DNA from: Peribacillus deserti | GTDB taxonomy: Bacteria > Bacillota > Bacilli > Bacillales > DSM-1321 | DNA: 64,000 nucleotides | Assembly: GCF_002863585.1 (NCBI RefSeq) | Contig: NZ_PGUY01000002.1 | Location: forward strand, 124,001-188,000 | Reading direction: 5' to 3' | Part shown: positions 18,701 to 27,500 of the stretch, in pieces | Layout of the letters: each line of letters begins with the position of its first letter | Numbering within the stretch: position 1 is the first letter of the stretch | Position numbers and translations under genes: made by a program | Notes under the pieces: model-generated | Seen by the model: only the letters and a program-made list of their open reading frames with translations | What the model was told of the DNA's origin: nothing | The model's database searches: none

Positions 18701-19873
18701 ATCAAGGATAGTAAACAGGGTGTCATAAGTAATGCAAAGGTTATGGTGCAAAAAGCCGGAGAAACAGAAATGGAATCTGGGGAATCCGATGCAAAGGGCT
18801 TATTTGCCAAGGAAGCGGAACAAGGCGATTATGATGTGTATGTCTACAAAGATGGATATCTCCCAGTTTTTCAGCAAGTAACAGTCAAATCCGATGAACA
18901 GACTAAACTTAGTATACAGCTTCAGCAGTCAGAGTTGATTAAAGCCAACTTTAAGGCAGATCAAATGACTATTGAAGAGATGATGGCAGCGAGAATTGAC
19001 GTGAAAGACCCTGATAACAGATGGTTTTATAAATTTGAAGCCCATCTAGCTTTTCAGGGGAAGCCAATTGATATTACGTATTACGGAGACAACACCGGAG
19101 AGATGTATAATGCACAGCCGTGGAACCTGGGCGGGGGGTATTATTTATATCCATATCTAATACCTGTTAACTATAAAGATTCCAGCGTTAAAGTTCCTAT
19201 GATTGCCTATATGATCGTTCCTGGTGAAATAAGCTGGTTAAAAGAATTTTTTAGAGCTCAATTGGCCATTGAGAACTTGGCTCCTCCGCAATTTACCCTA
19301 GTAGACTCCAAAGTGGCACTAAAATTGCCTAAAGGACTCAGTCTGGCTAGTGTACGGGAAAATCAAACGCTGGAAGTCGACATAGGGGATATAAAAGGTG
19401 GCGGCACCATCTATCATGAATGGTATATACGAGGAGATGAAAAAGGGCAATACGATCTAGAGGCGGTTTTTACTAGTAAACTACAGCCTATGAATATTCC
19501 AGTGGAAGCAAAGTTTGTGACTCCTAAGCCCATAACGGTGTGGGGAGACGACGCACTGGAAATGCATATTAGGGCAGAAAAAACGGCGATTGCAGGAATG
19601 CCGTATAAAGTCCAGATGGGGATAAAAAATGTATCGGATGCTCCGATCTACTACTTGAACTTTGAGTTGAAGGAAGATGGAAAATTTAATTATTTTTATT
19701 CTCCGAAAACGAGGATTTCAAACTCAATTGAGGAAATTAAGCCAAACGAAACGGTTTTCTTTAAATATTTATTGATTCCTAGAATCAGCGGAACATTAGA
19801 TGTGTCGAAATCATTCGTGCTGCGAACTGGCGGCAATGCAAACATCAAAACCATTATTTCGTATTTGGAATGA
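15797..19873 (+). CDS. secreted choice-of-anchor L / Big2 repeat surface protein
   Basis: The protein has 1358 residues. A signal peptide (hydrophobic 11-30, ending SLAED) is followed by a choice-of-anchor-L domain (about 70-320; LSPEELVRNIVG, GIILSTG, and FQYVMASEEYPEYL patterns). An acidic Pro/Asp linker interrupts that domain near 160-195. About six Big2-type Ig repeats cover 450-960, each of about 80 residues with a GxxxxLxVxAxYSDG pattern. A carboxypeptidase-regulatory-like domain follows near 965-1045, then an unassigned beta-rich C-terminal region. No SLH, LPXTG or membrane tail is seen, so its attachment is unknown. AAAGGGGGG before the ATG supports the start. It ends at a terminator before the SLH gene. 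Confidence 0.82.
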   Translation: MVHQSWLKKCIMLVVILLLIAGQWPLLSLAEDNKSSNVTTEEVESEVLAIDDPSSDEVIPGGQTIQVQTIENGLSPEELVRNIVGEGVKVQGVKYTGAGTAAGTFTDSKVNLGLNKGIILSTGEANGIAVTGDFPGYGISHELPGDRDLEELVKDQSFPSDPDNPENEPDTPEQLNNPIDESDIPEDPDNPGFENKTHDASILEFDFKPNNNKVSFQYVMASEEYPEYLNYSDVFGFFVNGKNIALIPQTNEPVTITNINHTKNSQYYKSNEEHTFNTQMDGMTTVLSAEAAVTPNEWNHMKLAIADFSDTAYDSNVLIKANSLNDRPAQPGSFRIGGIKHTYSQANALVKTLAVLETVTAEVEIFRENGTDGDITLAWNTVDAMGTLIDQGTVMFADGESAKKVQISFPKTQTGIYFKLMSATGGAEVDSSAGERNLTIKGIEVQQSDWFLTPGNKESLKVNAKLTSDDLEEVTDKAVYKSSKQNVVSVDQSGEMTAAAPGEAVVTITYMGLEIQIEVLVIKEESSLERIELSHESLVLKTGGEKQLQVMGVYSDSQTINLTNKVSYSSSDEEIVIVSSQGQITGGKEGSASINVSFGDLPAKVIPVEVIHEPELKDISFKEQEYSLETGQTVKLLLSALYENSKSSDITTEAAYQLVEGDSEAVKIENGFVTISSPGVYKIKAIFESKEAEVTLRVKELTEILFDQISLNLKENETVPLKVRAHYSNGNSVEVTNKTAFKSSNEQVAIVENGKLKALSEGSTTIQAIFNGKEATVQVTVEKAKKLTSITFDQKEYTVTHDQEVPFKVTAVYDNGENEDITLKNIFSLSNIDAIKIAEGKISGLKPVKDKVFVKAVYEGKEAEAEVLVAPYLSELQSDANAIEIEQGKTKQLTIKAIYSDESEKDIAAEAVYEVENPGIAAVSASGNLQAISEGTTKVTGKYQGKEIAFNITVKKQPVPAKTGFELEIKDSKQGVISNAKVMVQKAGETEMESGESDAKGLFAKEAEQGDYDVYVYKDGYLPVFQQVTVKSDEQTKLSIQLQQSELIKANFKADQMTIEEMMAARIDVKDPDNRWFYKFEAHLAFQGKPIDITYYGDNTGEMYNAQPWNLGGGYYLYPYLIPVNYKDSSVKVPMIAYMIVPGEISWLKEFFRAQLAIENLAPPQFTLVDSKVALKLPKGLSLASVRENQTLEVDIGDIKGGGTIYHEWYIRGDEKGQYDLEAVFTSKLQPMNIPVEAKFVTPKPITVWGDDALEMHIRAEKTAIAGMPYKVQMGIKNVSDAPIYYLNFELKEDGKFNYFYSPKTRISNSIEEIKPNETVFFKYLLIPRISGTLDVSKSFVLRTGGNANIKTIISYLE

Positions 19874-19881
19874 GTTCAGTA

Positions 19882-19915
19882 GGAGAAAAGGCTGTTGCTT
19901 ACAGCCTTCTCTTTT
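19882..19915 (+). terminator. intrinsic terminator
   Basis: The stem GAGAAAAGGCTGT/ACAGCCTTCTC with a short loop is followed by TTTT. It lies nine bases after the choice-of-anchor-L gene and 30 bases before the SLH gene start. Confidence 0.8.
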
Positions 19916-19945
19916 GCATATTGCAGAGGAAAAGAGGAGTAGGAA

Positions 19946-22900
19946 GTGAAAAAAAACAAGCAGCTTTTATCCGTATTATTAATTTTTGTATTTATCTTTT
20001 CGCTGCTGTCTCCCGTGAGCCAGGCGAAAGCAGCTTCCCAGATTAGTAAATTTAAAGATACACAGAAACATCCGGCTAAGCAGGCTATAGACCGGCTTGT
20101 CAGCTTAGGAGTAATTAAAGGGTACAAAGACGGAACTTTCCGCCCGGAAAATAAGGTAAAACGTGTAGAATTCATAGATATGATAACAAAAATGATGAAT
20201 TATCCAAGAAGCAGCAAGGCTAGTATAGCATTGCCTTTTAAAGATATTAAACCTGGTTATTCGGCATATCCAGCTATTGAGGCCGCAGTCAAACAGGGAA
20301 TACTTTCAAAAAATGACTTTGGTGACAAATTCAACCCAAACCAATTAATCAACCGTAATGAAATGGCTGTGATCACTGCTAAAGCCTTACAGTTAAAACA
20401 GGAAAATACCAAATACCTAACATTTAGAGATAAAAAAGATATAAAAAAACAAGTGGGTCTTGTTAGTGCTGTAGTCAAGAGAGGACTTGTTTCCGGATAC
20501 AGCGATAAAACATTTAAACCGGCTAAGGGTTTAACGCGGGCGGAGGCATCTGTTTACTTAGTACGGATGTACGATTATCTTAATGGGGTCTTCTTCACCG
20601 ATATTGAAAATCATGCATCCAGAAGTGCGATTCAAAGTTTAGTGGGACTGGGGATCCTGAGTGGATATAAAGATGGCAAATTTTATCCGGAAAAAACGGT
20701 GACCCGTGCGGACTTTGTCACTTTCTTAATTCGCACAATGGGATATAAACCGGAAAAGGCAAAACCGACATTTGAGGATGTAAAGCCTTCCAGCGCAGCT
20801 TATTCATCCATACAAGCCGCGGGTCAACAGGGGATTATAAAGCCGAGCGAGTATGGCCGGAAATTTTCTCCCAATAAATTGATTACCCGTCAGGAAATGG
20901 CTGTTTTCTTAGCGAGAACCTTAAAATTAAAACCGGAAAACCCCTCTATTCTTAAATTCAAAGATAAAAAAAGTATTACAGTAAAAGACCAAGCTGCAGT
21001 TGCATCTGTAGTCAAGGCAGGGCTGATGTCCAGCTATAAAGATAACCAATTCAGTCCAAAAACAGCAGTTACAAGAGCCCAGGCCAGTGTGAGTCTAAAA
21101 AAATTATATGACTATAGCATAAATACGCCAAACCCTGATATTCCAACTGCCTCACCGGATCGTACATCTAAGGACGAAATAAAGGTCCAGAGTTATGTGA
21201 AGGAAATACCAAAACAGGCCTTAGGGTCTCTGGAGAGCGTGACAGACGGTGATTCAACTTTTATATTTAAAGGAACACCTGCAAATGTCACCACCTTAAA
21301 AAAAGGTGATATCTTTACTCTGCCGTCTACAGACAAGTTCCCAGGCGGATTTGCAGAGAAAGTTATTAGTGTAGTAATCCAGAACGGAAAAACGATTGTA
21401 AAGACTGTAAACCCTGAATTTACAGAAGTGTTTAATAAGCTTGACGTTCAAGAAGATAAGGACATATCTATTCAAGATTTAGTTCCTATTAGTATTCCAG
21501 AAGGTGTAACGGTTGACGGTCTAGAAGAGGGTGATCCCTCATCGATTAAGTCATATAGTTCCGGTTTCTCTGAAAAAGAAGAAAAAGAGAAGGGCAAAGG
21601 ATTTAAAATCAATTTAAGGGAATTTAAATTGGAAGCTAATAACGTAACTATGAAAATAAATGGGGCTGTAGATTTCAAGAATGCAAAGCTGGAAACAGAT
21701 GTGGATTACTCGTTTTTTAAATTAAAAACTTTTGAGACCAGATTTGTTTCTGATCCCAGCCTTTCTTTAAAGGGTGAGATTACTAAGGAGATCGCTTCTG
21801 GGGAGGCAGGCGGAAAGGGAACATACTCTAAGGTTTATAAGGGAATTGATTTTGGCACGAAAGCGAATGTACCTTCGTGGATGAGCGGTAAGGAATCCAC
21901 TGGTCCATTTGAAAAGCAAAAATCAATTGGTAAATTCTATTTACCAGTTTATGGTCCAGTCGGTGCAAACCTTGAAGCCTTTTTGGTAATTAAAGCTGAT
22001 CTAACGGTGGGTATTCATTTGGAGTTTATTCAAGATGTACATATGGATGCAGGTATAAAGGCTAAAGAGGGAAAAGTAGAATATAAGCCACAAAAAGCTG
22101 AATTTGAAGAGCCAGTATTCCTTATTAAAGGAAATGGTGGAGCACAATTAAAAGCAGGGCCAGGAATAGGAGTGAAATTAGCAGTATTTAAACTGTCAGT
22201 GGGTGGATTAGAAGGTAAATTAGGTTTAACGGGAGAGATTTATGGCCAAGCAACAGGTGGGTATGGAGATCAACCAGATCCTAACGAAGAACAAAACGCA
22301 AGGGGGTTGAAATTTTGCTTTAGGGCAGGGGCTGGAGCTTTTGCAGAAGTCACAGCAACCCTTGATCTTTTAGAAAAGCTTTATATTATAAAAAACGCTG
22401 AAGTGACCCTCCTAAAAAAGAATTGGAAATTCGGTGAATATACAAACTGTAAAGATGGCATGCTCGCAGCTAATCCTAAATTCTTAATATTAGCTCCAGG
22501 AGAAAGCAAAGAAATAGACCTCGGTTTATTTGAATTTGATAAAACAGAGCTAAAGTTATCAAGGCAGGAAGATAAATTAAAAAACACCACCCTTTCCCAT
22601 TCTCTTAGCGGCGATAAGGTTTTAGCAATCAACTCAACAGAAAATAAAAACGGTTATAAGTACACAGTAAAGGTTGATGAAAAGGCGCTTCCTGGTGACA
22701 TAGCTGAAGTCGAATTTACTTATCAAGGAGAAAAAGACAGCAAGAAAATAGAAGATTCGATTACGGTTTTTGTATTAAACCCCGAAAAGATAGAAGCTGA
22801 GCCTTCGCAAGTTACATTAAAACCTGGGGGTAAAAAACAACTGACAGTAAACGCAGTCTTTGAAGAACCGACAGGAAAATATCTTGATAAGCTAAAAGAA

Positions 22901-23566
22901 GAAGGAATTAGTCTTAAAGACCTGGTTAACGTAGATGTCACTTCCGCAGAGGGGATTATGTACAAGAGCAAAAATCCAGCAGTAGCCGAAGTTGATAGCA
23001 AAGGCAATATTACCGCTAATAGTCAAAATGAATCATCAACCGAAATAGAAATTTCTTATAAAGGCAAAATAGACACAGTACTTGTTAATGTGGAACAACC
23101 ACCAGCCAATGGCGGCGGAAGCGGTCAGCCAGCTATACTTTCCGAAGAACAAATTAAAAGTATTATTTTAGAGGCTGAAAAGAAAGCGGACGGTATCTTC
23201 CGGCCTGAAGCTGAATCAGAAGATCCAGATGAGTTTAATGCGGTTAAGGGTAAATTATTAGATTATTATTCTGATAACTATTTAGATGGGTACTGGAAAA
23301 AAATTTATGAAGTTAATATAGCCTGGTTTACGGACCCGCATCTTTTATATCCTCTATCAGAGGCTATTTCATCTGGAACAGCGGGAACATTTAAAGTTAG
23401 CTCCCAATCAGTAGATTCTGTTAAAGCCAGTGTAGAAGTTCCCTTACGTGATAACGAGATCAAAGGTGATGCATTCGAGTACCAATACAGTATCAAAAAA
23501 ATAAACGGCAAATGGCTTCTGGATGACATTGACGGGATAGACAATGAAAGACCTCAAGATGATTAA
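19946..23566 (+). CDS. six-SLH-domain surface protein
   Basis: The protein has 1206 residues from a GTG start preceded by GAGGAGTAGGA. The signal peptide ends AKAAS. Six S-layer-homology motifs lie within residues 32-395 as two tandem sets of three; typical traces are GYKDGTFRPE, RNEMAVI, GYKDGKFYPE and TRQEMAVFLAR. SLH trimers bind pyruvylated secondary wall polymer, so the protein is probably wall-anchored. The rest is a large beta-rich region without recognised family, a Big2-like domain near 955-1050, a Gly-rich linker and an NTF2/DUF3993-like end (about 1080-1206). The exposed function is unknown. Doubling of the SLH trimer suggests a gene-internal duplication. Confidence 0.85.
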   Translation: MKKNKQLLSVLLIFVFIFSLLSPVSQAKAASQISKFKDTQKHPAKQAIDRLVSLGVIKGYKDGTFRPENKVKRVEFIDMITKMMNYPRSSKASIALPFKDIKPGYSAYPAIEAAVKQGILSKNDFGDKFNPNQLINRNEMAVITAKALQLKQENTKYLTFRDKKDIKKQVGLVSAVVKRGLVSGYSDKTFKPAKGLTRAEASVYLVRMYDYLNGVFFTDIENHASRSAIQSLVGLGILSGYKDGKFYPEKTVTRADFVTFLIRTMGYKPEKAKPTFEDVKPSSAAYSSIQAAGQQGIIKPSEYGRKFSPNKLITRQEMAVFLARTLKLKPENPSILKFKDKKSITVKDQAAVASVVKAGLMSSYKDNQFSPKTAVTRAQASVSLKKLYDYSINTPNPDIPTASPDRTSKDEIKVQSYVKEIPKQALGSLESVTDGDSTFIFKGTPANVTTLKKGDIFTLPSTDKFPGGFAEKVISVVIQNGKTIVKTVNPEFTEVFNKLDVQEDKDISIQDLVPISIPEGVTVDGLEEGDPSSIKSYSSGFSEKEEKEKGKGFKINLREFKLEANNVTMKINGAVDFKNAKLETDVDYSFFKLKTFETRFVSDPSLSLKGEITKEIASGEAGGKGTYSKVYKGIDFGTKANVPSWMSGKESTGPFEKQKSIGKFYLPVYGPVGANLEAFLVIKADLTVGIHLEFIQDVHMDAGIKAKEGKVEYKPQKAEFEEPVFLIKGNGGAQLKAGPGIGVKLAVFKLSVGGLEGKLGLTGEIYGQATGGYGDQPDPNEEQNARGLKFCFRAGAGAFAEVTATLDLLEKLYIIKNAEVTLLKKNWKFGEYTNCKDGMLAANPKFLILAPGESKEIDLGLFEFDKTELKLSRQEDKLKNTTLSHSLSGDKVLAINSTENKNGYKYTVKVDEKALPGDIAEVEFTYQGEKDSKKIEDSITVFVLNPEKIEAEPSQVTLKPGGKKQLTVNAVFEEPTGKYLDKLKEEGISLKDLVNVDVTSAEGIMYKSKNPAVAEVDSKGNITANSQNESSTEIEISYKGKIDTVLVNVEQPPANGGGSGQPAILSEEQIKSIILEAEKKADGIFRPEAESEDPDEFNAVKGKLLDYYSDNYLDGYWKKIYEVNIAWFTDPHLLYPLSEAISSGTAGTFKVSSQSVDSVKASVEVPLRDNEIKGDAFEYQYSIKKINGKWLLDDIDGIDNERPQDD

Positions 23567-23580
23567 TAATCTATAATACG

Positions 23581-23611
23581 AGAGGAGTTTCTTACAAGGA
23601 AGCTCCTCTTT
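23581..23611 (+). terminator. intrinsic terminator
   Basis: Stem AGAGGAG/CTCCTCT with further pairing in the loop, followed by TTTAT. It ends the SLH gene. Confidence 0.75.
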
Positions 23612-23758
23612 ATGTGTACTAACCTTATATATAGGTCCCGCTCAAATACTTAAATTCTGACAAATGGATCCACCATTCTACACAAGAACATTAAATTCTT
23701 GCATTCCGCAGTTGATCACACTCCTTGCGCTATTACGACTTATGCTCAGTTAAGGAAT

Positions 23759-24028
23759 TTAAATGTTTAATAATCTGTATACTCCTGCCCTGATCCGCTC
23801 AAAGTCCGAGTATGTCACAGCATGGTGGTTCGGAGAGTTGATACAACACCTTGAACTAATATGAGTACTAATAGTAGAACTTGAAAAGGTTGTATCATTT
23901 TTCTTCATATATGAAAGCACTTCACCAATGCTGAACTCGTTAAGCTGTTTTTCTTTTACAATCGATTTAGCAGTATTCAATATTTCCTCTCTGCATGTTT
24001 CTTTTCTTTTAGGAGTTACAGTATTCAA
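23759..24028 (-). CDS. small winged-helix-like protein (DUF7669 type)
   Basis: The protein has 89 residues. It reads as a compact helix-rich domain containing STISTHISSRCCINSPNHHAV and a C-terminal FERIRAGVYRLL, a pattern I associate with the DUF7669 winged-helix-like domain often found in or beside restriction and other defence proteins. That assignment is from memory of the motif. The TTG at 24028 is preferred because AAGGTGG lies eight bases upstream; a GTG at 24040 is possible. It is alone on this strand, and faces two decayed small reading frames on the other strand. A DNA-binding role is only inferred. Confidence 0.65.
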   Translation of the reverse strand: MNTVTPKRKETCREEILNTAKSIVKEKQLNEFSIGEVLSYMKKNDTTFSSSTISTHISSRCCINSPNHHAVTYSDFERIRAGVYRLLNI

Positions 24029-24134
24029 CCTAATCTCCACCTTCTTTTTATAAGATAGTTTTATTTCGTATAATAATATTTTAAAATAAAGGTAAAAATA
24101 GGTAAATATAAATATTGATATACGGGGGTTAAAG

Positions 24135-24226
24135 GTGGACGAAGAGAAGTTGGTACGACTATTAAATTCAGTAGGCAGAAATTGTTCGTTGAGTATTATA
24201 AAGTTTTAAGAAATCAGAAAAAATAA
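24135..24226 (+). pseudogene. decayed small ORF (frameshifted)
   Basis: From GTG 24135 the frame reads MDEEKLVRLLNSVG. A one-base shift near 24176 continues in a second frame as QKLFVEYYKVLRNQKK before TAA at 24226. The joined product of about 30 residues looks like genuine coding sequence, but neither frame alone is complete. Family not recognised. Confidence 0.4.
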
Positions 24227-24231
24227 GGAGG

Positions 24232-24391
24232 TTGCCTAAGAATTATAAAGCTTCTGGGTCGAGGACGAGAGTGACCTGAGCAAACCGCATTTTCAAGAAG
24301 GGCTGGAGGCGCGAGCACTTCAGTTGTTTCTTCAAGAGCTGATAGTGAGACTAGAAAAAAAGCGAAAGAACTATTGTATACAACAGACTAA
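24232..24391 (+). pseudogene. decayed small ORF (frameshifted)
   Basis: A TTG at 24232 follows AAGGAGG. It reads MPKNYKASGSRTRV and then meets TGA. A one-base shift continues PEQTAFSRRAGG and ends SETRKKAKELLYTTD at 24391, followed by a terminator. The joined peptide has about 53 residues. Together with the preceding decayed frame and the facing winged-helix-like gene this looks like the remains of a small gene cassette. Confidence 0.4.
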
Positions 24392-24403
24392 TAAAATTAT
24401 ACA

Positions 24404-24435
24404 GAAGGTCCCGGGTCTATAACTGGGACCTTTTT
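24404..24435 (+). terminator. intrinsic terminator
   Basis: Stem AAGGTCCC/GGGACCTT followed by TTTTTC. It lies directly after the decayed frames, supporting the idea that they were once a transcription unit. Confidence 0.8.
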
Positions 24436-24562
24436 CGTGCGAATTACTTTACCTGAGCAAAAAGTCATGGAATTTATAGTTAAAATGTATCATAAAATTA
24501 AAAAATGTGGTATCAATAAAATATGGATTTATTTTCCTTTGGGAGAGGGGTTTGGTGTATTA

Positions 24563-27500
24563 ATGTCTTTAAAAAGAAAAAGGTTTAAAACTAGTAAAAT
24601 GATCTTATTAACAACAGCAGCTGTAACCGGAGTGGTTGCTACCATCCAGCCGGTCTCGGGTGAAGCCGCTTTGACGTCTCGAGCCAATGAGCTGACAAAG
24701 AAGGCAGAAACATTAGCTAAATCACTGAAAAACGAAATTACATATAGTAATAGAGCAAAAAAGTATCCAAAATCTGTATTTGATTATCCAAATAGCAAGC
24801 TTTTGAAAGATACGGAAATAGCTTTGAAAAATGCTAAAAAGGCGGCTGCTTCTAGTAAGGGGAAAGAACGGCAAGTTTTAGAAGCCCGTTTAAATCAAAA
24901 TGTCAAAGCGGTATACGATCGAGCCATAAAATACAGAGATGCTGTCAAATCGGGTAAGACTATAGAAATTAAAACTAAGGCTGTTAAGTATCAATTAGAC
25001 AAAGGGGTAGTTGATAACTCCCTTTCTATAAAAAATAAAGTGTTAACCGACGATTTAAAAAAATATTCTTCTGCTTTTACCAAGGTTTCTGAAAAAGCAA
25101 TGAGAGACGGCCTAATCAAGTTCTATCAAAATCCGGCTAAATCTATAAAAGATACGGCTGATCTAGCGTTGCTGATTTCCAAAGAACAAACAACTTTCGC
25201 TGCAGTTCTAAAAGCAAAAAATATAGATAAATCTATGTACTATTTTAATAGAGTCGGCCAATTATTAGCGGATGGAAAGAAAACTCACAAATTAAAAGAT
25301 GGAACTAAGCTTTATACCAACCTTAATAAAAAATATAGCGATCTAAAAGCTACATATAATACATTTATTCTGCAGGCGGCCTCTAGTACAAAAGGAAAAC
25401 CTACACTATACGGCGGTTCGGTTAACAAAGTTAAAACATACGACACACTGGTTATCATAGCTGGTAAAAATAAGTTTGTTAGATTATCTAATGCAGTAGT
25501 AAATGGAAACATTGTGATCAAAGGAGATAAAACAGGATCCGGTACGGTTTATCTGGAAAATGTGAAGGTTAACAAAGTGAAGGGAACAGGCGGTTCAATC
25601 ATTGTTGAAGATGTGGCTGAGCATAGTTTATACCAAAACAAAGTTACTGCAGAAGAATTAAGAATTACCGATACGAATGGAGCGAACATCGTTTCAGGAA
25701 GCGGTACAACAATTAACTCTGTCATCGTTACAGAAAAAGCTGGCTCTACGGGTTCAATCAATCTAGAGGCTCAGGATAAAGGAAATTACGGGGAAATAGA
25801 GATAGCGTCAACGGGATCTCAAAAGTCTGAGGGAACCATATTGAAAGGGAACTTCTCTGAAACTACCGTATCAATTACTGGAAACGGTACAGAAGTAACT
25901 TTTGCTTCAAATTCAGAGGTGAAAGAAGTAAATGTTACTTCAGCTGCAACTCTTTCAGCGCAATTAGGTGCTTCTGTTCAAACGGTTAATTTAGCAGCAA
26001 AAACAAAAGGACAGGACATTTCTTTAAATGGGGATCTCGATGATACTCTTGTAAAAATTGCAAATCCTAATGCTAAGATTCACGTTGGTAAAAATACCGA
26101 AATTAAAAAAGTAGAAAAGGATGAAAATATTACTGATTCCATAGTGATTGAAAACCAGGGGAATATCAAGGTAGCTGATGGAGTGCAGGTTATAGGAAAT
26201 CCGGTGCAGCCGACTATACCTTCAACAACCGATGGTGTATTTACACCTCCTGTTATAGATAATATTGCTCCAATAGCTTACGTAGTTAATGATCATCCAC
26301 AAAAAATTTTTAACTTCGGAGAGAATGTAATAGGACAAAGTAATGAATTGGGAATTCTTTATGTGGTAGACAGTACAGAGTCTCCTAATAATAAAGCAGC
26401 TTTAGATGAACTAGTTCTTAGCGGGAGAGCAAGGAAAGCGCCAGTTACTGCTGCAAACACGGACGTAGAGATAGATGTTTCTGGTTTGCCTGTAAAAACT
26501 TATAAATTGTATTCCGTGGATCTAACCGGTAACATATCGATTCCTAGTGAAGAATTAACGATTGGACCACTAGAGCCCACAAATCTTCATATTGATAGTA
26601 TAGATACAAATTATAGCACGGAAGGATCTGTTAAAAATATTATTAATTGGACAGCAAGTGTAACCCCAGGAGTGATTCGATATTCAATTCATAGAAACAC
26701 AACGAATTCAATTGAAAATTCTACTCATATAGGAACAACTGATTTTTCTCATAACTCCTTCGAGGATACTTCTGCTGTCCCTGGAACAACTTATTATTAC
26801 TTTGTTTTTGCTGATTCAGGATATTCAGGAAAAGCGAACCCTATAGGTACCAGGATTGATACGGCCGAAGATCTATCCATCTCAAATATTTTATTAGAAT
26901 CGGGATCTATAGGGGAAGCCGGAAATAAAAAAATAACAGGATTAACTAGTGGTAGGAAGTATGCAGTTACAACAGACGGGAAAACATATGGCGTACAATC
27001 TAATGGAACATTAGGAGAAGCAAACTCTGCTGCTGAAGAGTTAAGTGGTACTGAGATAACAGGTTTGCTAAATGGAAGAACATATTTTGTAAGTGAAGAG
27101 CAGCAATCTTCAGACGGGAATCCGCCAATTATTAATATGGATCATTTTGGTGTCACGAATATTACGGACTCTTCACTAGACTTTAAAGTAAAAGTAAATG
27201 AGAATGCAATTGTATATTATGTGCTTGTCCCGGACTCTGAGGTAGTTCCACCTCCACACTTTGTAAAGGACGGGAAAAACGCTTTAAATGTCACAGCGTA
27301 TAAACATGGAAGTTTTCCGCTTAGTGCAAACACACAAAACACAAGTACCATTAATGGATTAACGGCAGGGACTAAATATAAGTTAGTTTTGCTTGTTGAA
27401 GATTTATTTGGAAATTCTACTACTTTACATGTTTTTAGTCCTACCACTTTAGGTAATCAGAATGCGCCGTCAATTGTTAGACTAGCAGGGGGCTCCCTTG

